Positions 25,231 to 36,851 of a DNA stretch of 64,000 nt are shown piece after piece. The notes beneath the pieces were generated by a model that was not told the origin of the DNA, searched no databases, and saw only the letters and a program-made list of their open reading frames with translations. Numbering within the stretch: the stretch's first letter is position 1; each line of letters opens with the position of its first letter. The DNA comes from Carnegiea gigantea (lineage: Eukaryota > Streptophyta > Magnoliopsida > Caryophyllales > Cactaceae): positions 678,501 to 742,500 of the forward strand of contig JAKOGI010000053.1 of NCBI GenBank assembly GCA_029747015.1, written 5' to 3'. Made by a program: the position numbers and the translations under genes.

Positions 25231-25607
25231 AATTTAATTTTTACTTGATATTCAAGGGCTCTTAAATTGCTGGTGCTTAAATCTAGCTTTTACTTATAGT
25301 GCATTTTCAGTTCATATGCATGCTTGCATTAGTTATTATGAGAACTATTGCTATTTGTGGCACATCACTTTTTTCCTTTTATCTATCTACTTAGGTATCA
25401 TCTTTATTTTATCAAAGTATTTTCAAGTATAAAATAAAATATTTTCCCAAACCTTTTTTGATGGATCTACTGGAATCAGCCTCTGTATGAGTAATGATAC
25501 GTGCAAAGATAAGGCTACTTATATCTGGATCTCCCTAGACCTTACATAAGCGGGACCCACACTGAGAGTTTGTTTGTTTTTGTTGTTGTTGTCAAGAACT
25601 CAAATCT

Positions 25608-26390
25608 ATGGAAGTATAGAGGGCTAAGGATGGTGAAATGGATAGATAATCAATTGCAGTTGAGCCCTCTAAATAGCAAAAAACCAACCTTCGAGGCCTC
25701 AAAACATCTAGAAAACTAAATAGGCATCACCAGAAAAGGGCCAACGAAGGGCCAAGCTGTGTTGTGTGCCTACCAAATTATTCTACAAGTGAGATTCGTA
25801 ATTATGGGTTGTGTTGATTGGCTTGGGCTGATTAGTGCCAAGAATGGGAGCCAAGGGATGCATACGGGGGCCATTAGTGTTCCCTGTTGGGGCTGAGTAA
25901 CGAAGCCAACTTGGGGAAGAAGTCTTCACAGTCATGCAAACGCATTCGCGTTAGGCTCATTAGACTTAAATCAACAGATAATTTTAGGCCACACTGGGTC
26001 AATGGTCAGAGCACTAAGGATCTACAAATCTCTTCACAAACACCAAAACTAGATGTATAACAAAAAATGGGGCAGAATCAAGCACTTGCAACGTAACATC
26101 TCCACAAGTCAATATCAAATGACCCCAAAATCATGCACATCGCTTAGAAAATGGAAAGAATCAAAAATTTTGTTAATTAATAAAGTGTAGGAACAAAGTT
26201 TATTCATTACTTATATGCAATGTTAAAGTTTATTAAGTTTTCAAAGTTAAGTGATTTTAAAAATCTTGGAAGGAAAGTTGAGTGATTTTTAAAAACTTGT
26301 CTCAATTTTTTTTAAAAGTTGTCAATAGATATCTAAATTTAAATTCTGTATTTCAACTTTTAATCATTACATTTCTTATAGACTTGGTGA
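25608..26390. other. Unassigned intergenic DNA
   Basis: I see no open frame, RNA gene or clear element. Confidence 0.5.
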
Positions 26391-26397
26391 AACTGAT

Positions 26398-26640
26398 GCT
26401 CAACCCACACCCGAACGGCCTCAACCCATACCCGAACGGACAATCGAAACAAGTGAATCAATAACGACCCGAAAATGAACTAACCCCATAATCGAATCGA
26501 ATATATCACCCAATTCAAACCCGAGCCATTTTAGACCTGAACTAACTCAAACCCGATTCAATGTACACCCAAACCGATTCAATCCGAACAGGAATAACCC
26601 CAAACCCAAACTGGTTAATGCTCGAACTGATAAATCTTTA
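26398..26640. repeat. Degenerate CCCGAA-type low-complexity repeat
   Basis: Repeated variants of ACCCGAAC and CCCGATTCAA occur on the plus strand in a stretch richer in C than its surroundings. Confidence 0.6.
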
Positions 26641-26967
26641 TATTATAAATAGCAGAATGATAAGTTGTTAATAAGTCTTCCCTCCATCAATACTAGAATT
26701 ATGTGCAATCCCTTTAAAATAACTTCCTGATGCTATTTATTTAAATTTCAAATTTCAAAAATTACTTAGTATCTCACTATCCTAACCACTTTGAGTTCTG
26801 TCTGTCCTCAACTTCCATTGACTCTATCACCTATATCCCTCCCTATCTCATGCAAATCAAATGCTCCCTAGCTCTTCACCCCACGTCTCTATCCAATCTT
26901 ATTCTCCAAGTTCTCATATCCATCTATTTAAACCCTCTCAACCAACTTAACTCTTTCTATCATGATA

Positions 26968-26968
<1 letters not shown>

Positions 26969-27032
<64 letters not shown>
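26969..27032. repeat. (CA)n(TA)n microsatellite
   Basis: About 25 CA units are followed by about 7 TA units. The open frame across it (26,850-27,086) is spurious. Confidence 0.95.
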
Positions 27033-27582
27033 GAGTTTATTTATTTTGTTTTAATTTGTTTTAATCTTAATATGTATAAATTTTAAATTCAGTGCTACTT
27101 CGATTTAATCAATTATGTATGTGTTAGTTTCTAATTTTAAAATTTTAATTGTATCTTTTATAACTCTATTAAGGCTATTGTGTACATTTTTACAGTTTCG
27201 TACTCATTCTCACATGCTCTCAATTTATTGTCCTTCCATGTTAATATCAATTGTATTTAAATGTTAATTAAAGTATTTAAATTAAGATGTGACTAATGTA
27301 TTAGTCTATGACATGTATGTCTCTAATTTCATATTGCACCAACCAAATATTATACGAGAAATACTGAAATAGTCAGAGCTTATGTTGTTAGTTAATTGAA
27401 TTGAAACATAGGATACGTCGTGTGGCATAAATATCTAAATTGAACCCATAAAACAACAAAAAGGGCTAAGTTTGGGTACATATATTTTTTAGATGTTTTG
27501 AACCATTATTATAAATTAGGTTTGGGTTGGATTTCATGTTTTGTTTGGTTGGGGTCCATTAACTAACCAGGCATGGCAATTT

Positions 27583-27655
27583 AAAAAAAAAAGGACAGCC
27601 CGATGCACAAGTATCCCGTGCTTACGCAGGGTTCAGGGAAGGGCCTCATCCTAAG
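27583..27655 (-). mobile_element. Au-like SINE fragment (3' part, minus strand)
   Basis: The plus-strand text A-run, GGACAGCCCGATGCACAAG, CCCGTGC-TACGCAGGGT, GGGAAGGGCC is the reverse complement of the conserved 3' end of plant Au SINEs (GGCCCTTCCC...GGGCTGCC then T-tail). The tRNA-like 5' half is missing. No target duplication was found. Confidence 0.5.
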
Positions 27656-27761
27656 AAAAATTTTGAATATAAATTAAAAATAAAGAAATTTAGCATAAAT
27701 TATCTGAGTGCAACATGGACGAGTAACAAATCAATAAATTGAACTTTGAAAAGTAAATAAA

Positions 27762-30700
27762 TCTATATTATAATTTAGATGTAGTCATTTGCTTATATGG
27801 TGTTATAATAAAACTGCAATATCTACGTGGTGCGTCTACATTCATTCCCTCCTGTTCGCTTATTTTAAAATTTTAAACATTAATTTATAGTAAAAATTCT
27901 CCAGATTTTATATGAAATGATGAATGGAAAGCAAAATCTTCATACCATACAATTATATGAAATATTATTTGTTTATAAAAATTGACACTTAATCATTAAT
28001 TTATGACATGTTTGTCATTTATGACAAGTTTCATCAATATGTGTTGACTAAATTAAAGAAAAAATCAAATCTATATTGTAATTACCATACATGACAAATG
28101 AAAAAACGGCAAGTTCGGCAAGAGCTTTTTGGATAACATTTGGCGTTTTGACTAAGTCAACATATTCATCAGTTAATTTTTAGTGTTCAGTAATATAGTA
28201 TTTTGACTAGCATTTTAAGTAACGTTTTTGAAAAACTAATAATATTAATGTTAGACATTCAAAAGTAGTGTTTCATATTTTTTTGTCCAAAAATATCCTT
28301 TGGAAATTTTATCTTTGAAAATTATCTATAGCCTTTATGTCAATTTACATTAATCAGCTAACCCAACAGCTAAATTTATCGACATATTTATTTCAACTGC
28401 TCATCTAAACAGCTATCCGCTAACAGCTAAATTAGAAACGCTATACACTATCTAAATAGCTATTCGCTACTTGAGCCGCTATTCTTTACTTGAACTGCTA
28501 ATTTTGCCGAGCAGGACCAAAGTCACCACATTAAATCTCATCCAAAAAGAGGCTTCATATATATTTGCTCCCTCTTTTTTTAAAGATTTTTAAATTTTCA
28601 ATATATTTACTTGATTACTTCATTAATATTGGGTTTGATAAGGAAAAATAGAATCTATAATATAATTGAAATATTTTTTCAAACGAAAGAAAGCACCACA
28701 TTAAATCTCACCTCATTGACCCCTTAGAATTCATTCTCTCCGATTTCCTACTTTTCAAATTTTAAAATAATCCCATCCAAAATTCTCATCTTCTTATTCA
28801 AATCTAAGCCACACAAATCCATTAGTTTCTTAGTTAGTGTTCTTTATGATCACTATAATTCATATCAAATTTTTTGTCCAAATTGAAAATTGATCTATAC
28901 TAATCATTTATTCCTATGGTCAAAGGCTAATAGAAGTAGTATCCTTTCATGTGTCAGTCTCATACGTGATGATCTCCATGATCTTGATCTTTCTTCCCGT
29001 AAAAGTAGAACCATTTCTCTTTCTCTTTCTATTTGGCCCACGAATTGAGGGACAAGAAGTGAGTTACTACCAAACCTAAACTCAAGGCAAAAGATTCACT
29101 TCGCATGATACCTTATTGCATTCTAATATTTTATACTTCTTTTAATTAGAAGATGTACTATTTATGGGTAACAGAAGAGGATGATTATGAAGAGAGAAAG
29201 ATGATGACTGATGGACTCTAATATTTTAATATAAAATTTGTTAATTTATTTATTTGAGTTTCCTACCTGTCCACTGTGATTGAGAATAACATTAATAAAA
29301 GAAAGTGCAAAAATATCAAATCAAATTATTGACCATTCAATATGAAATTGTGAATTGTTTATGCTCAAGTTTTCTTATTACATTACATCAAAATATAAAT
29401 GACTGTATGGTGAGTATTTTTCTCCAATAAATTAAAGACTTTGACGTGAACATGTATAGATTCAAGTATCACCATGCATGCGTATGATGGTATTCAACAT
29501 GAGACTGAAGGACTATATACAATCAATAATCAAACCCCTAATTTGTGTGTTTTTTATAATAGCTAATTCTATTAGATTCTCTATTCTAATTAATTTAATA
29601 TATTCTTTCATGTAGATGTATAGACGGTATATATATGATACTGGTTAGTTTTGTTATTTAGCTAATTATTTTTCTATGACATTTATGACTTTTCTTATTC
29701 TTGCCTCCTTTTTTTTGTGGGGATGGAGAATGGAGCTAAGTTGTTTTATTATATAACTAGAGTGAATGATTTGATGAAGTCATACTAAGAGTAAAAAAGA
29801 ATAAATAACTCTAACCAAGTTAATTAAGTTATCTGTGCAGAAACAATTGAATAGCTAAAAGCCTAAAAGTATTATAATGCAATAAATATATGTAAATCTC
29901 ATAATTAAAAACATATTTGTAGATGAAGTTCTAAGAAAAATATTTTGATAATTTAAAGAACCTTAACAACATGGTAAGTACTATCATGAGGCCCATTTTT
30001 CTTCAATTATACATCAGTGATTTATGGGCTAGAGATCAAATTAAAATAAACGGAAAAAGTTAGTTGATAAGCTAATAATATTGCTTTAAATTCTATATTT
30101 TTTGAAAGGGTATGAAAACAAATAACAGGGGCATAAATGTGAAGTGGTTGTATGCAACCATTTTAGAATGTTGGCATTGCTGTTTAGTCAACTTAAGGAC
30201 AAATGTTATAGTATTAAGGAGCCTAATTATAACCTCAACCCGTACATCTTTAAAAATTGAACACCGTTAGTCTCTCCTTTGGAAGCATTGAACGTTATTA
30301 ATTCGGCTGTAAGAAATAGCTCCTGACAATCCAACTTTGGAGAGATGTAATTTCTTTAGTTCAAGGATCATTTGAGATTGTGTTTTTTTAAGCAACTTCA
30401 AATAATGTTACCCCTAAAACAACACAAGTATGTGAAATTCAAGTTGCATACATTCATTTTGAAATTCCAATTACTTAAAAAAATTCAATGTCAAATTACC
30501 CTAGACTAAAAAAAATAAGTACCCTCAAAGTTGGTATGATCGGAGTTATTTCTTAAAGTTGGATTAAGAAGTCTCATATCCTTGGATTTGGATTAATGGC
30601 AAAGAAAAACAAATTGAAGTGGGAGATTCTAAAAAAGTAGCATGAACTCAAAAAATTGGGAGATTTATTAATCAAAAAAGCAAATAAGCAAAATTTAAAT

Positions 30701-30862
30701 TGAACAATATTATCTTTCTTAACTTCCTCAGTAATATTCAACAAAAGCATGAAAGCATTGTAATAATTGAATTACTACTAATTGCTTTTATTATTGTTGT
30801 TGCTCAATAATAAAAAAAATTCCATTTTGAAGTTCCCGTGCATTAGCATGGGCACAAACTAG
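27762..30862 (+). mobile_element. Probable non-autonomous Helitron
   Basis: The 3' end is strong: a hairpin CCCGTGC-ATTA-GCATGGG (30,835-30,852) lies six bases before CTAG (30,859-30,862), followed by T, as at Helitron termini. The proposed 5' end TCTATATTATAATTTAG (27,762), preceded by A, is only plausible; a similar TCTATAATATAATTG occurs at 28,642. The interior is AT-rich with no Rep-helicase frame. CAGCTAA-type motifs from 28,340 to 28,510 suggest an inserted MITE. Confidence 0.5.
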
Positions 30863-31302
30863 TAAATAATAAAGATGACAACGATAGCAACAATAATGGT
30901 AACACCAACAATGACAGTTAATAAATACAGTAAATTCCACACCAAAATAAATAAATAAATAGATGTGTTATGCAAGCAAGGAGTGTACAAAATTGCCTGG
31001 GCTCATGAATAGAGGGCCCACTGGGCTTTATAGTACTGTTTTGAGTTATGTAAAAGCCCGTCCAAAGGGAGCAATTACTGTACAGAACTGTCATTGAGCC
31101 CAAAACCTGACCATACACATTACTTTCTACGATTGATTGCCATTGATCTTTTGACGGTGTGTAATGACAATATGTGAGCTTAGGAAGGATATTATAACTT
31201 CTATGCGAAAATCACTACCTTGTAATCAAAGTTTATACAATGCTTCTGGGAGTTACTTTCAAAAGTCACACGAGCAAATGTGCAACTATAATTAACTATA
31301 TG

Positions 31303-31303
<1 letters not shown>
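30863..31303. other. Unassigned intergenic DNA
   Basis: I see no coding sequence or element. Confidence 0.5.

Positions 31304-31345
<42 letters not shown>
31304..31345. repeat. (TA)n(CA)n microsatellite
   Basis: A short TA run followed by a CA run. Confidence 0.9.
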
Positions 31346-31346
<1 letters not shown>

Positions 31347-31807
31347 GTGTATATGAAGACTATGCTTCTAAAAGTATACATATCAGAATATATGAACTAT
31401 TTTTCTTAGAGGGCTGATGACACATTAAATATATGTATTAGATATAGGAACTGTTGAGTAAAGATAAAACTTATGTATTTAATGCCTTAAAACCTTACCA
31501 ATTAAGCACTGACTCATATAACAGAAGATTATTGGGTAATTATTTGTTAACAATTTTTTTTATTTCCCATTCTCTTAAAAAAAAACCCATTCGTTCGATA
31601 TTGGTACTGAAGTCTAGGAAATGTACAAAAATAATTATTAAATATATTTACATTGTTAAAATAGTTTTTTAAAATAAAAACAATGTTAAAATCTTAGAAA
31701 AGTATAATTTGATAATGATATGAGACTAGGAAGTAATATTTTTGACAATAAATATAAGATGGAGAGAGTAAATTCTGTTAAGTCACGATACTGGATTATC
31801 GACAGTA

Positions 31808-31846
<39 letters not shown>

Positions 31847-31906
31847 GCTGTTGTTGTTATTATTATTATTATTATTATTGTTATTATTGTTGTTATTATT
31901 GTTACT
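31808..31906. repeat. (TTA)n / (TTG)n trinucleotide microsatellite
   Basis: TTA units run with interspersed TTG and CTG units. The open frame at 31,720-31,992 translating as poly-Tyr/Cys is an artefact of it. Confidence 0.95.
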
Positions 31907-32231
31907 GCTGCGGTGAAAAGTCACTGATTTATTATATGCAACCTCATGCATCATTTGTGATGAATTACTTTTTAATTAATAAAAAAAGTTAGTCAAAGAC
32001 TGATCATCGTGTCCGCAAACGTGCCTTAAAGCTGTTGTCAGCCTGTTTAATATTCAATTTCAAGGAACGGTCCTCATCATTTCATTCGATCATACAGGTT
32101 CAATCATCTATTGACTTGATCAAATTTCATTTCATTAATCAGGAGCCATTTTCTTGAATTGAGAATTTTTATGTCATTATTAAAATTGCAAATATGACAA
32201 TTATTTTCTGATAGTGATTGAGAACAAGTGG

Positions 32232-32433
<202 letters not shown>

Positions 32434-32439
32434 TATATA

Positions 32440-33785
32440 TAATCGAAAAAAATTGCTATATATGAAAATTAGAATTGACAAAAAATGGATCGTACATATA
32501 TTTGAATTTTGGGTGGAGATAATTTCGGATTGGTACTATTAGGTCATGTATTCATTTATGGGACGACTTTTGTTTTGGTATGATCAAGCATGGTTCAGGT
32601 TGACTTTAGGTTCATCGATGGTTGACTTTAGGTCAATTAATATTTGATCTCACAAAGTAGCCTTTTGAAGAAAATAACCCTTCAAAGTTCATCAGATTAT
32701 GTCCAAGTCAATTCAGATTTAGTTGTAAATTGGGTAAGCTTATTTTAGGTGTTCCTTAATTGGGTGTAGATTTGAGCTATTAAGTTTGTTTTTCGGATAA
32801 CTTTGGTCATAGTTAAAGATGCTATCGTATTAAATGAGAACTAAATTTTGGGTCACTCTGGCCATTTTTAAAGATCTTATCATATTTATGAGAACTAGTT
32901 TTGAGGACTCAAATAAGGCACAACAAGTGTTAGGTTTCTTTCTTCTTCATTTACAATGGCATGGTTTGCAGTGGTTAATCATAACCCTTAACCAATTAAA
33001 TTATTAAATGTTGTTAACGTAAAACATCTAATATATTGGGACATATTATAATTAATTTGACAGGAACGTTGTAACAGCTGTACTATCAAACCAAATGCCA
33101 TCTAATCAATTAAAAACTTATTATATTATTGATTTGTACCCAATAGAAGGTTTTGTTGGGAATTATACGGATTTGCCTAAGTAAGATCATGTTTCACTTA
33201 AAGTATATTAATTAAATAGTGGTATTCTAACGTGTGACTCCTTCGAAATTTGTGTGTTTCATATTATTTATAAGTAACGTTTTGCATCAAATATTGTAAA
33301 CTTTTATATAGGTACATACGTGCATAAATCTCAGTCTAGAAATTAAAATTGGTTCGATTCTCTTAACCCTAGTTGAGTCACATCTTTTCTTTTAGAATTC
33401 ATTCACATCTTTTAAACATCAAAATATATATATATATATAAATATATATATATATTATATATATATATTATATCTATAAGACCGTGCTATTTATGACATG
33501 ATTTTTCTAGAGGTAACTACCACAAAATATATATATTTAATTAAAGGATTAGACATAAGAACACTTTTGCACTCTCATGGCTATGCTTACGAGATGCTAC
33601 ATGAATTATGAATAGAATTCAAATCTATTACAAATGAGGGAATACTGATCATTACAATTTGCACTACTTTCTTTGGAACCAGATCTATGCAAATATTATT
33701 ATGAGAGTAGGAATTGAATATTGATTGCAATAGTTTAGAGAGGACTTCCCTGAAAAATTGAGATTTATATATGCTCGCTTACAAA

Positions 33786-33837
<52 letters not shown>

Positions 33838-34256
33838 ATATTTGTGCAAATATATTTAGCGAGGTAACCAAAGTTTTCCCTCATAATGCAACTTGATTAA
33901 CGAATAAATGAATAATAGTCTAATTTTGAAATTTTCGGTCACATGCAAGGGATACATTTGACTATTGGGAGCTTAAGCTAAAAAATATATAGCTCACTCG
34001 GATTCACACAGATGTAGGTATAAATCTAATGACTTAATTAGTTGAAGCACCTTCATCTTATGAAACAGGCTCTGTCTTCAAAAGATTCTTTCAAGTTGAT
34101 CATTGATCCATGCTTTATAATGCCTTTGTTTTTGTCAATATTTTTTTAACACTTAAAAAGCCAAAACCAGGGTGGATGTACAGCTTCTTATTCCCTTAAT
34201 TAAGCTCCATGATCATTACAAGTCGTTTACCATAAGATCAATTATTTATGGAGTAC
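32440..34256. other. AT-rich intergenic DNA with TA microsatellites
   Basis: There is no credible gene. TA runs lie at 33,426-33,475 and 33,790-33,835. Confidence 0.6.
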
Positions 34257-34630
34257 AGTTATAGTGGTTGTCACTATATAATAGTCACCATAATTTCTTA
34301 GATCTTAAACGTATATGTGGAATACATTGATCCTACTTGTTGATTTTATTTTTGTTTTTGAATATTAAAAAATATATTGTAAAAATCACAAAATATATCT
34401 AAAAGATAAATGATAAATGAATGCTCAGATCAAACTAGCTTGAGAGCAACCGAATAATGTGACATAAAAATTATTTTTATCAATATTTACATTTTTTTGT
34501 GATTTTCAATATACATTCTAACTATTTAATAACAAAAATAAAATTAATGGTTCATATTAATAAAAGATAAATGAATGTTCAAGATTGTTTTTATTGTGGT
34601 GGTTGTCATATAGTAACAACCACTATAACT
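34257..34630. mobile_element. Long-TIR MITE (374 bp)
   Basis: The ends are inverted copies: AGTTATAGTGGTTGTCACTA from 34,257, and the complement of AGTTATAGTGGTTGTTACTA ending at 34,630. TIRs of about 24 bp extend with mismatches. An internal inverted pair (TTGTAAAAATCACAAA near 34,377 and TTTGTGATTTTCAATA near 34,497) lets the element fold further. No target duplication was resolved. Confidence 0.7.
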
Positions 34631-34716
34631 TTTTGCTTATTTATGTAGAAAGTTTTAAAACGTGATTGGTTTTCACAAATTTGACCAGTAAATTAAATAA
34701 ACTTGCTGGCCACCCT

Positions 34717-34910
34717 TTATTTGTATCTTTTTGTTTTTTTGATCTTGGATACTCTATTTCATTGGAATCAAGTTATTGTCGGCCCTATAAGAGATAGAGT
34801 TCTCCCATCACAAATTTTCTCCATTTACAAGACTTGAACTCGAAACCTTACTTAAGGGGGCCGGGACAAGTACCAAACTATTTGAACTAACGTTGGTTAT
34901 TTGTATCTTT
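34717..34910 (-). mobile_element. tRNA-derived SINE with 14-bp TSD (minus strand)
   Basis: TTATTTGTATCTTT flanks the element (34,717-34,730 and 34,897-34,910). On the minus strand the body starts CCAACGTTAGTTCAAATAGT, an A-box-like region (34,875-34,892). The B box GGTTTCGAGTTC is at 34,836-34,847. The 3' end is A-rich next to the left duplicate. The 166-bp body fits a Pol III-transcribed SINE copied by LINE machinery. Confidence 0.85.
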
Positions 34911-35456
34911 ATTGGATGTTGATGAATCCATAAAGATTTATATAAATGATAAATTTGAACCTTCCGTGGACTAATGTATGTCAAAAGAAAGCTTTTATTG
35001 AGGACCAACACCTCAACTTTTTAGAATTCATAAATGCAAGCAATCCAACTTAAAAAGGTGATTACTTATTCCCAAATTATAAAACAGTCTCGGGTGTAAG
35101 GATATAGAATACCATAAATAGTTTTTTTTTTTTTTAAGTTTCCCAAATCCTCCTATTTTCATTTGATCCCTTCCTATTTGTGGACCGTATTTGTGGCCTA
35201 ACTGTGGCTTATTACCCAAACCATCTTACTTAAGTTGGAAAAGCTCAAAATGGAATGCTTTAAATAAACCAAACTTAAGAAAGAATAAATCAAAAGAAAA
35301 TTAGCCCTTTGTGGTTGTTCAAAATGTTGCCTAAGCTTTCTTCTAAAAAAATGTCACAATGTGGAAGGGAGAAAGGAAAAAGAAAAGAAAATAGATAAAG
35401 TAATTAAACAAAGAAAACTGAAAATTATGGAGGGAAAAAAAAAAAAGGAAGAAAAT
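34911..35456. other. 3' flank of the ATL gene
   Basis: AT-rich. The part nearest 35,456 should hold the 3' UTR of the minus-strand ATL gene. No other gene is seen. Confidence 0.5.
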
Positions 35457-36851
35457 CTATACATCCAAATGATGGAATGTATTCTCTCTGTCCCGACTTT
35501 GCTGGCGAGACCTGTTCTTTTCTCTATTTGCAAACCATTGAACTGTCCTTTTAGCAATTGGGAACCACAATTTTCTTCTCTTAATTTCTTCCCTGAAATC
35601 ATCAATTTCATCATTATTATTATGTTTATCATTTTCTGGCGCTTCCAAACACTGTCTTAGCTTGCTCTTCATGCTTATGGTGTCCTTAAACCTTGAAGCT
35701 GCTGTGATTTCTGACATTGCCCTCTTCTCAGCTGATCTGTCCAAGCCAATAATCTGCCTTGAATCATCGAAACCCCGGATGTTATTTTTCGAGCTTGACA
35801 TAGAATTAGACCTCTTGAGTTGACCCACTTTGTACTCAAACATCCTTTTCCTCTCCATTTCCTCCCTTATGTTCATGATCTTGTAGCTTTCATCCGTTTG
35901 AATACAATTAGGGTGTTTTTCCCCGAACAAGTTTGAGGAAGGAAATCGATCACTCGACATGGCACCGAGCATTTCTGAGTTCAGGAACATCAAATCTGAG
36001 GAGCTGACATTGCTCCAACGATTCTTAAAAACCACATCCCATACTATGATTTGATGGTTGAGCCTATGCAAAGCCCTAGTTGATCCTTGTTCTTGCTTCA
36101 TGGGCATTTCGTCTTCCTTATTTGGCTTGAGAATTTTCCTAAAACTACAACCTATGCGAAACTTTGATGATCCATGATCACGATTCGTCTCTTCTTCTTC
36201 TTCTTCTTCTTCTTCTTCTTCTTCTCCAACCCTCTCTACAAAAATCTCAAAAATCGAAGATGTCTCATCCCCTGCCTCTTGAGATTTTATTCCTCCTAGG
36301 CACCTCATGCTATTGGATGAGTTGATGAACAAGGAGAGGTCATCAATGGTCACCTTTTGCCTACACAATGGACAAGTTGAATGGATTTCCAACCATTTAT
36401 CTATGCAATCAATGTGGAACCCATGTTTGCATTTGGGGAGTAGCCTTAGGATCTCTGAATCCCCAAACTCTGCTAAGCAAACTGCGCATTGGAGGCCTTG
36501 TTTGGCACCCTTGAGATTGGAGAATCTAAAGAAGGGGAGGGATTCCACTATTGTTTTATCCACCCCTGAGAATCTAGTACTATACCCAAACATGCCCTCG
36601 TGCTGGTGCTGGTGCTGGTGCTGGTGCTGGTGCTGGTGCTGGTGGCGGTCAACAAGGTGGATTGCCGAAGGAGGACGGTGGCAACACTTGGCATAGATTA
36701 GGAGGATGAGTGTTGTGGAAAACATGAAGGTAAGTACTCCGATAACGATGATTAAGCTTGGTTCGAAGTTTGATGATGTTGGGTCCTGTTGATGAGCTTG
36801 AGCATTGGCTAATGGGTTGGAGATGAGAATAAGCACCAAAAGGAAAATCAT
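35457..36851 (-). CDS. ATL42: ATL-family RING-H2 E3 ubiquitin ligase (ATL42/ATL12-like), 464 aa
   Basis: An intronless frame, as in most ATL genes. Residues 1-19 are a hydrophobic signal-type segment. One transmembrane helix spans about 31-54, followed by a basic K-C-C-H-R stretch. The ATL GLD motif appears as G-V-D (96-98). The RING-H2 domain is at 122-163: Cys122, Cys125, Cys141, His143, His146, Cys149, Cys160, Cys163, in C-x2-C-x15-C-x-H-x2-H-x2-C-x10-C-x2-C spacing. The conserved Trp lies three residues after the sixth ligand. The family transfers ubiquitin from E2 enzymes at endomembranes or the plasma membrane. The long C-terminal tail (about 300 residues) with R-W-x-x-x-x-x-S-D and K-R-R-K-L-W segments resembles ATL42/ATL12; these two cannot be told apart here. 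A His-Gln repeat (69-84) and a Glu run (210-220) come from expandable repeats. The start at 36,851 gives the expected signal segment. Confidence 0.93.
   Translation of the reverse strand: MIFLLVLILISNPLANAQAHQQDPTSSNFEPSLIIVIGVLTFMFSTTLILLIYAKCCHRPPSAIHLVDRHQHQHQHQHQHQHQHEGMFGYSTRFSGVDKTIVESLPFFRFSNLKGAKQGLQCAVCLAEFGDSEILRLLPKCKHGFHIDCIDKWLEIHSTCPLCRQKVTIDDLSLFINSSNSMRCLGGIKSQEAGDETSSIFEIFVERVGEEEEEEEEEEEETNRDHGSSKFRIGCSFRKILKPNKEDEMPMKQEQGSTRALHRLNHQIIVWDVVFKNRWSNVSSSDLMFLNSEMLGAMSSDRFPSSNLFGEKHPNCIQTDESYKIMNIREEMERKRMFEYKVGQLKRSNSMSSSKNNIRGFDDSRQIIGLDRSAEKRAMSEITAASRFKDTISMKSKLRQCLEAPENDKHNNNDEIDDFREEIKRRKLWFPIAKRTVQWFANREKNRSRQQSRDRENTFHHLDV

Larger units (their letters stand above)
23489..25607 (+). 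mobile_element. 5'-truncated LINE (L1-type) with 14-bp TSD
   Basis: AAGAACTCAAATCT occurs at 23,489-23,502 and again at 25,594-25,607. The 3' end has the GTTTGTTTTTGTTGTTGTTG tail usual in a widespread plant LINE group. The 5' end starts inside the reverse transcriptase, so the copy is truncated. A 363-bp MITE interrupts it at 24,650-25,012. Confidence 0.9.

Noticed and set aside
28095..28520. Possible MITE with TTCGGCAA-like ends and CAGCTAA motifs
   Set aside because: Inverted ends are weak and no target duplicate was found; mentioned only within the Helitron entry.
33350..33375. B-box-like GGTTCGATTCTC
   Set aside because: No A box or clover-leaf around it; not a tRNA gene. No tRNA, rRNA or CRISPR array was found in the window.
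36307..36696. 129-residue plus-strand frame with Cys-Trp repeats
   Set aside because: Antisense shadow of the ATL gene and its His-Gln repeat.
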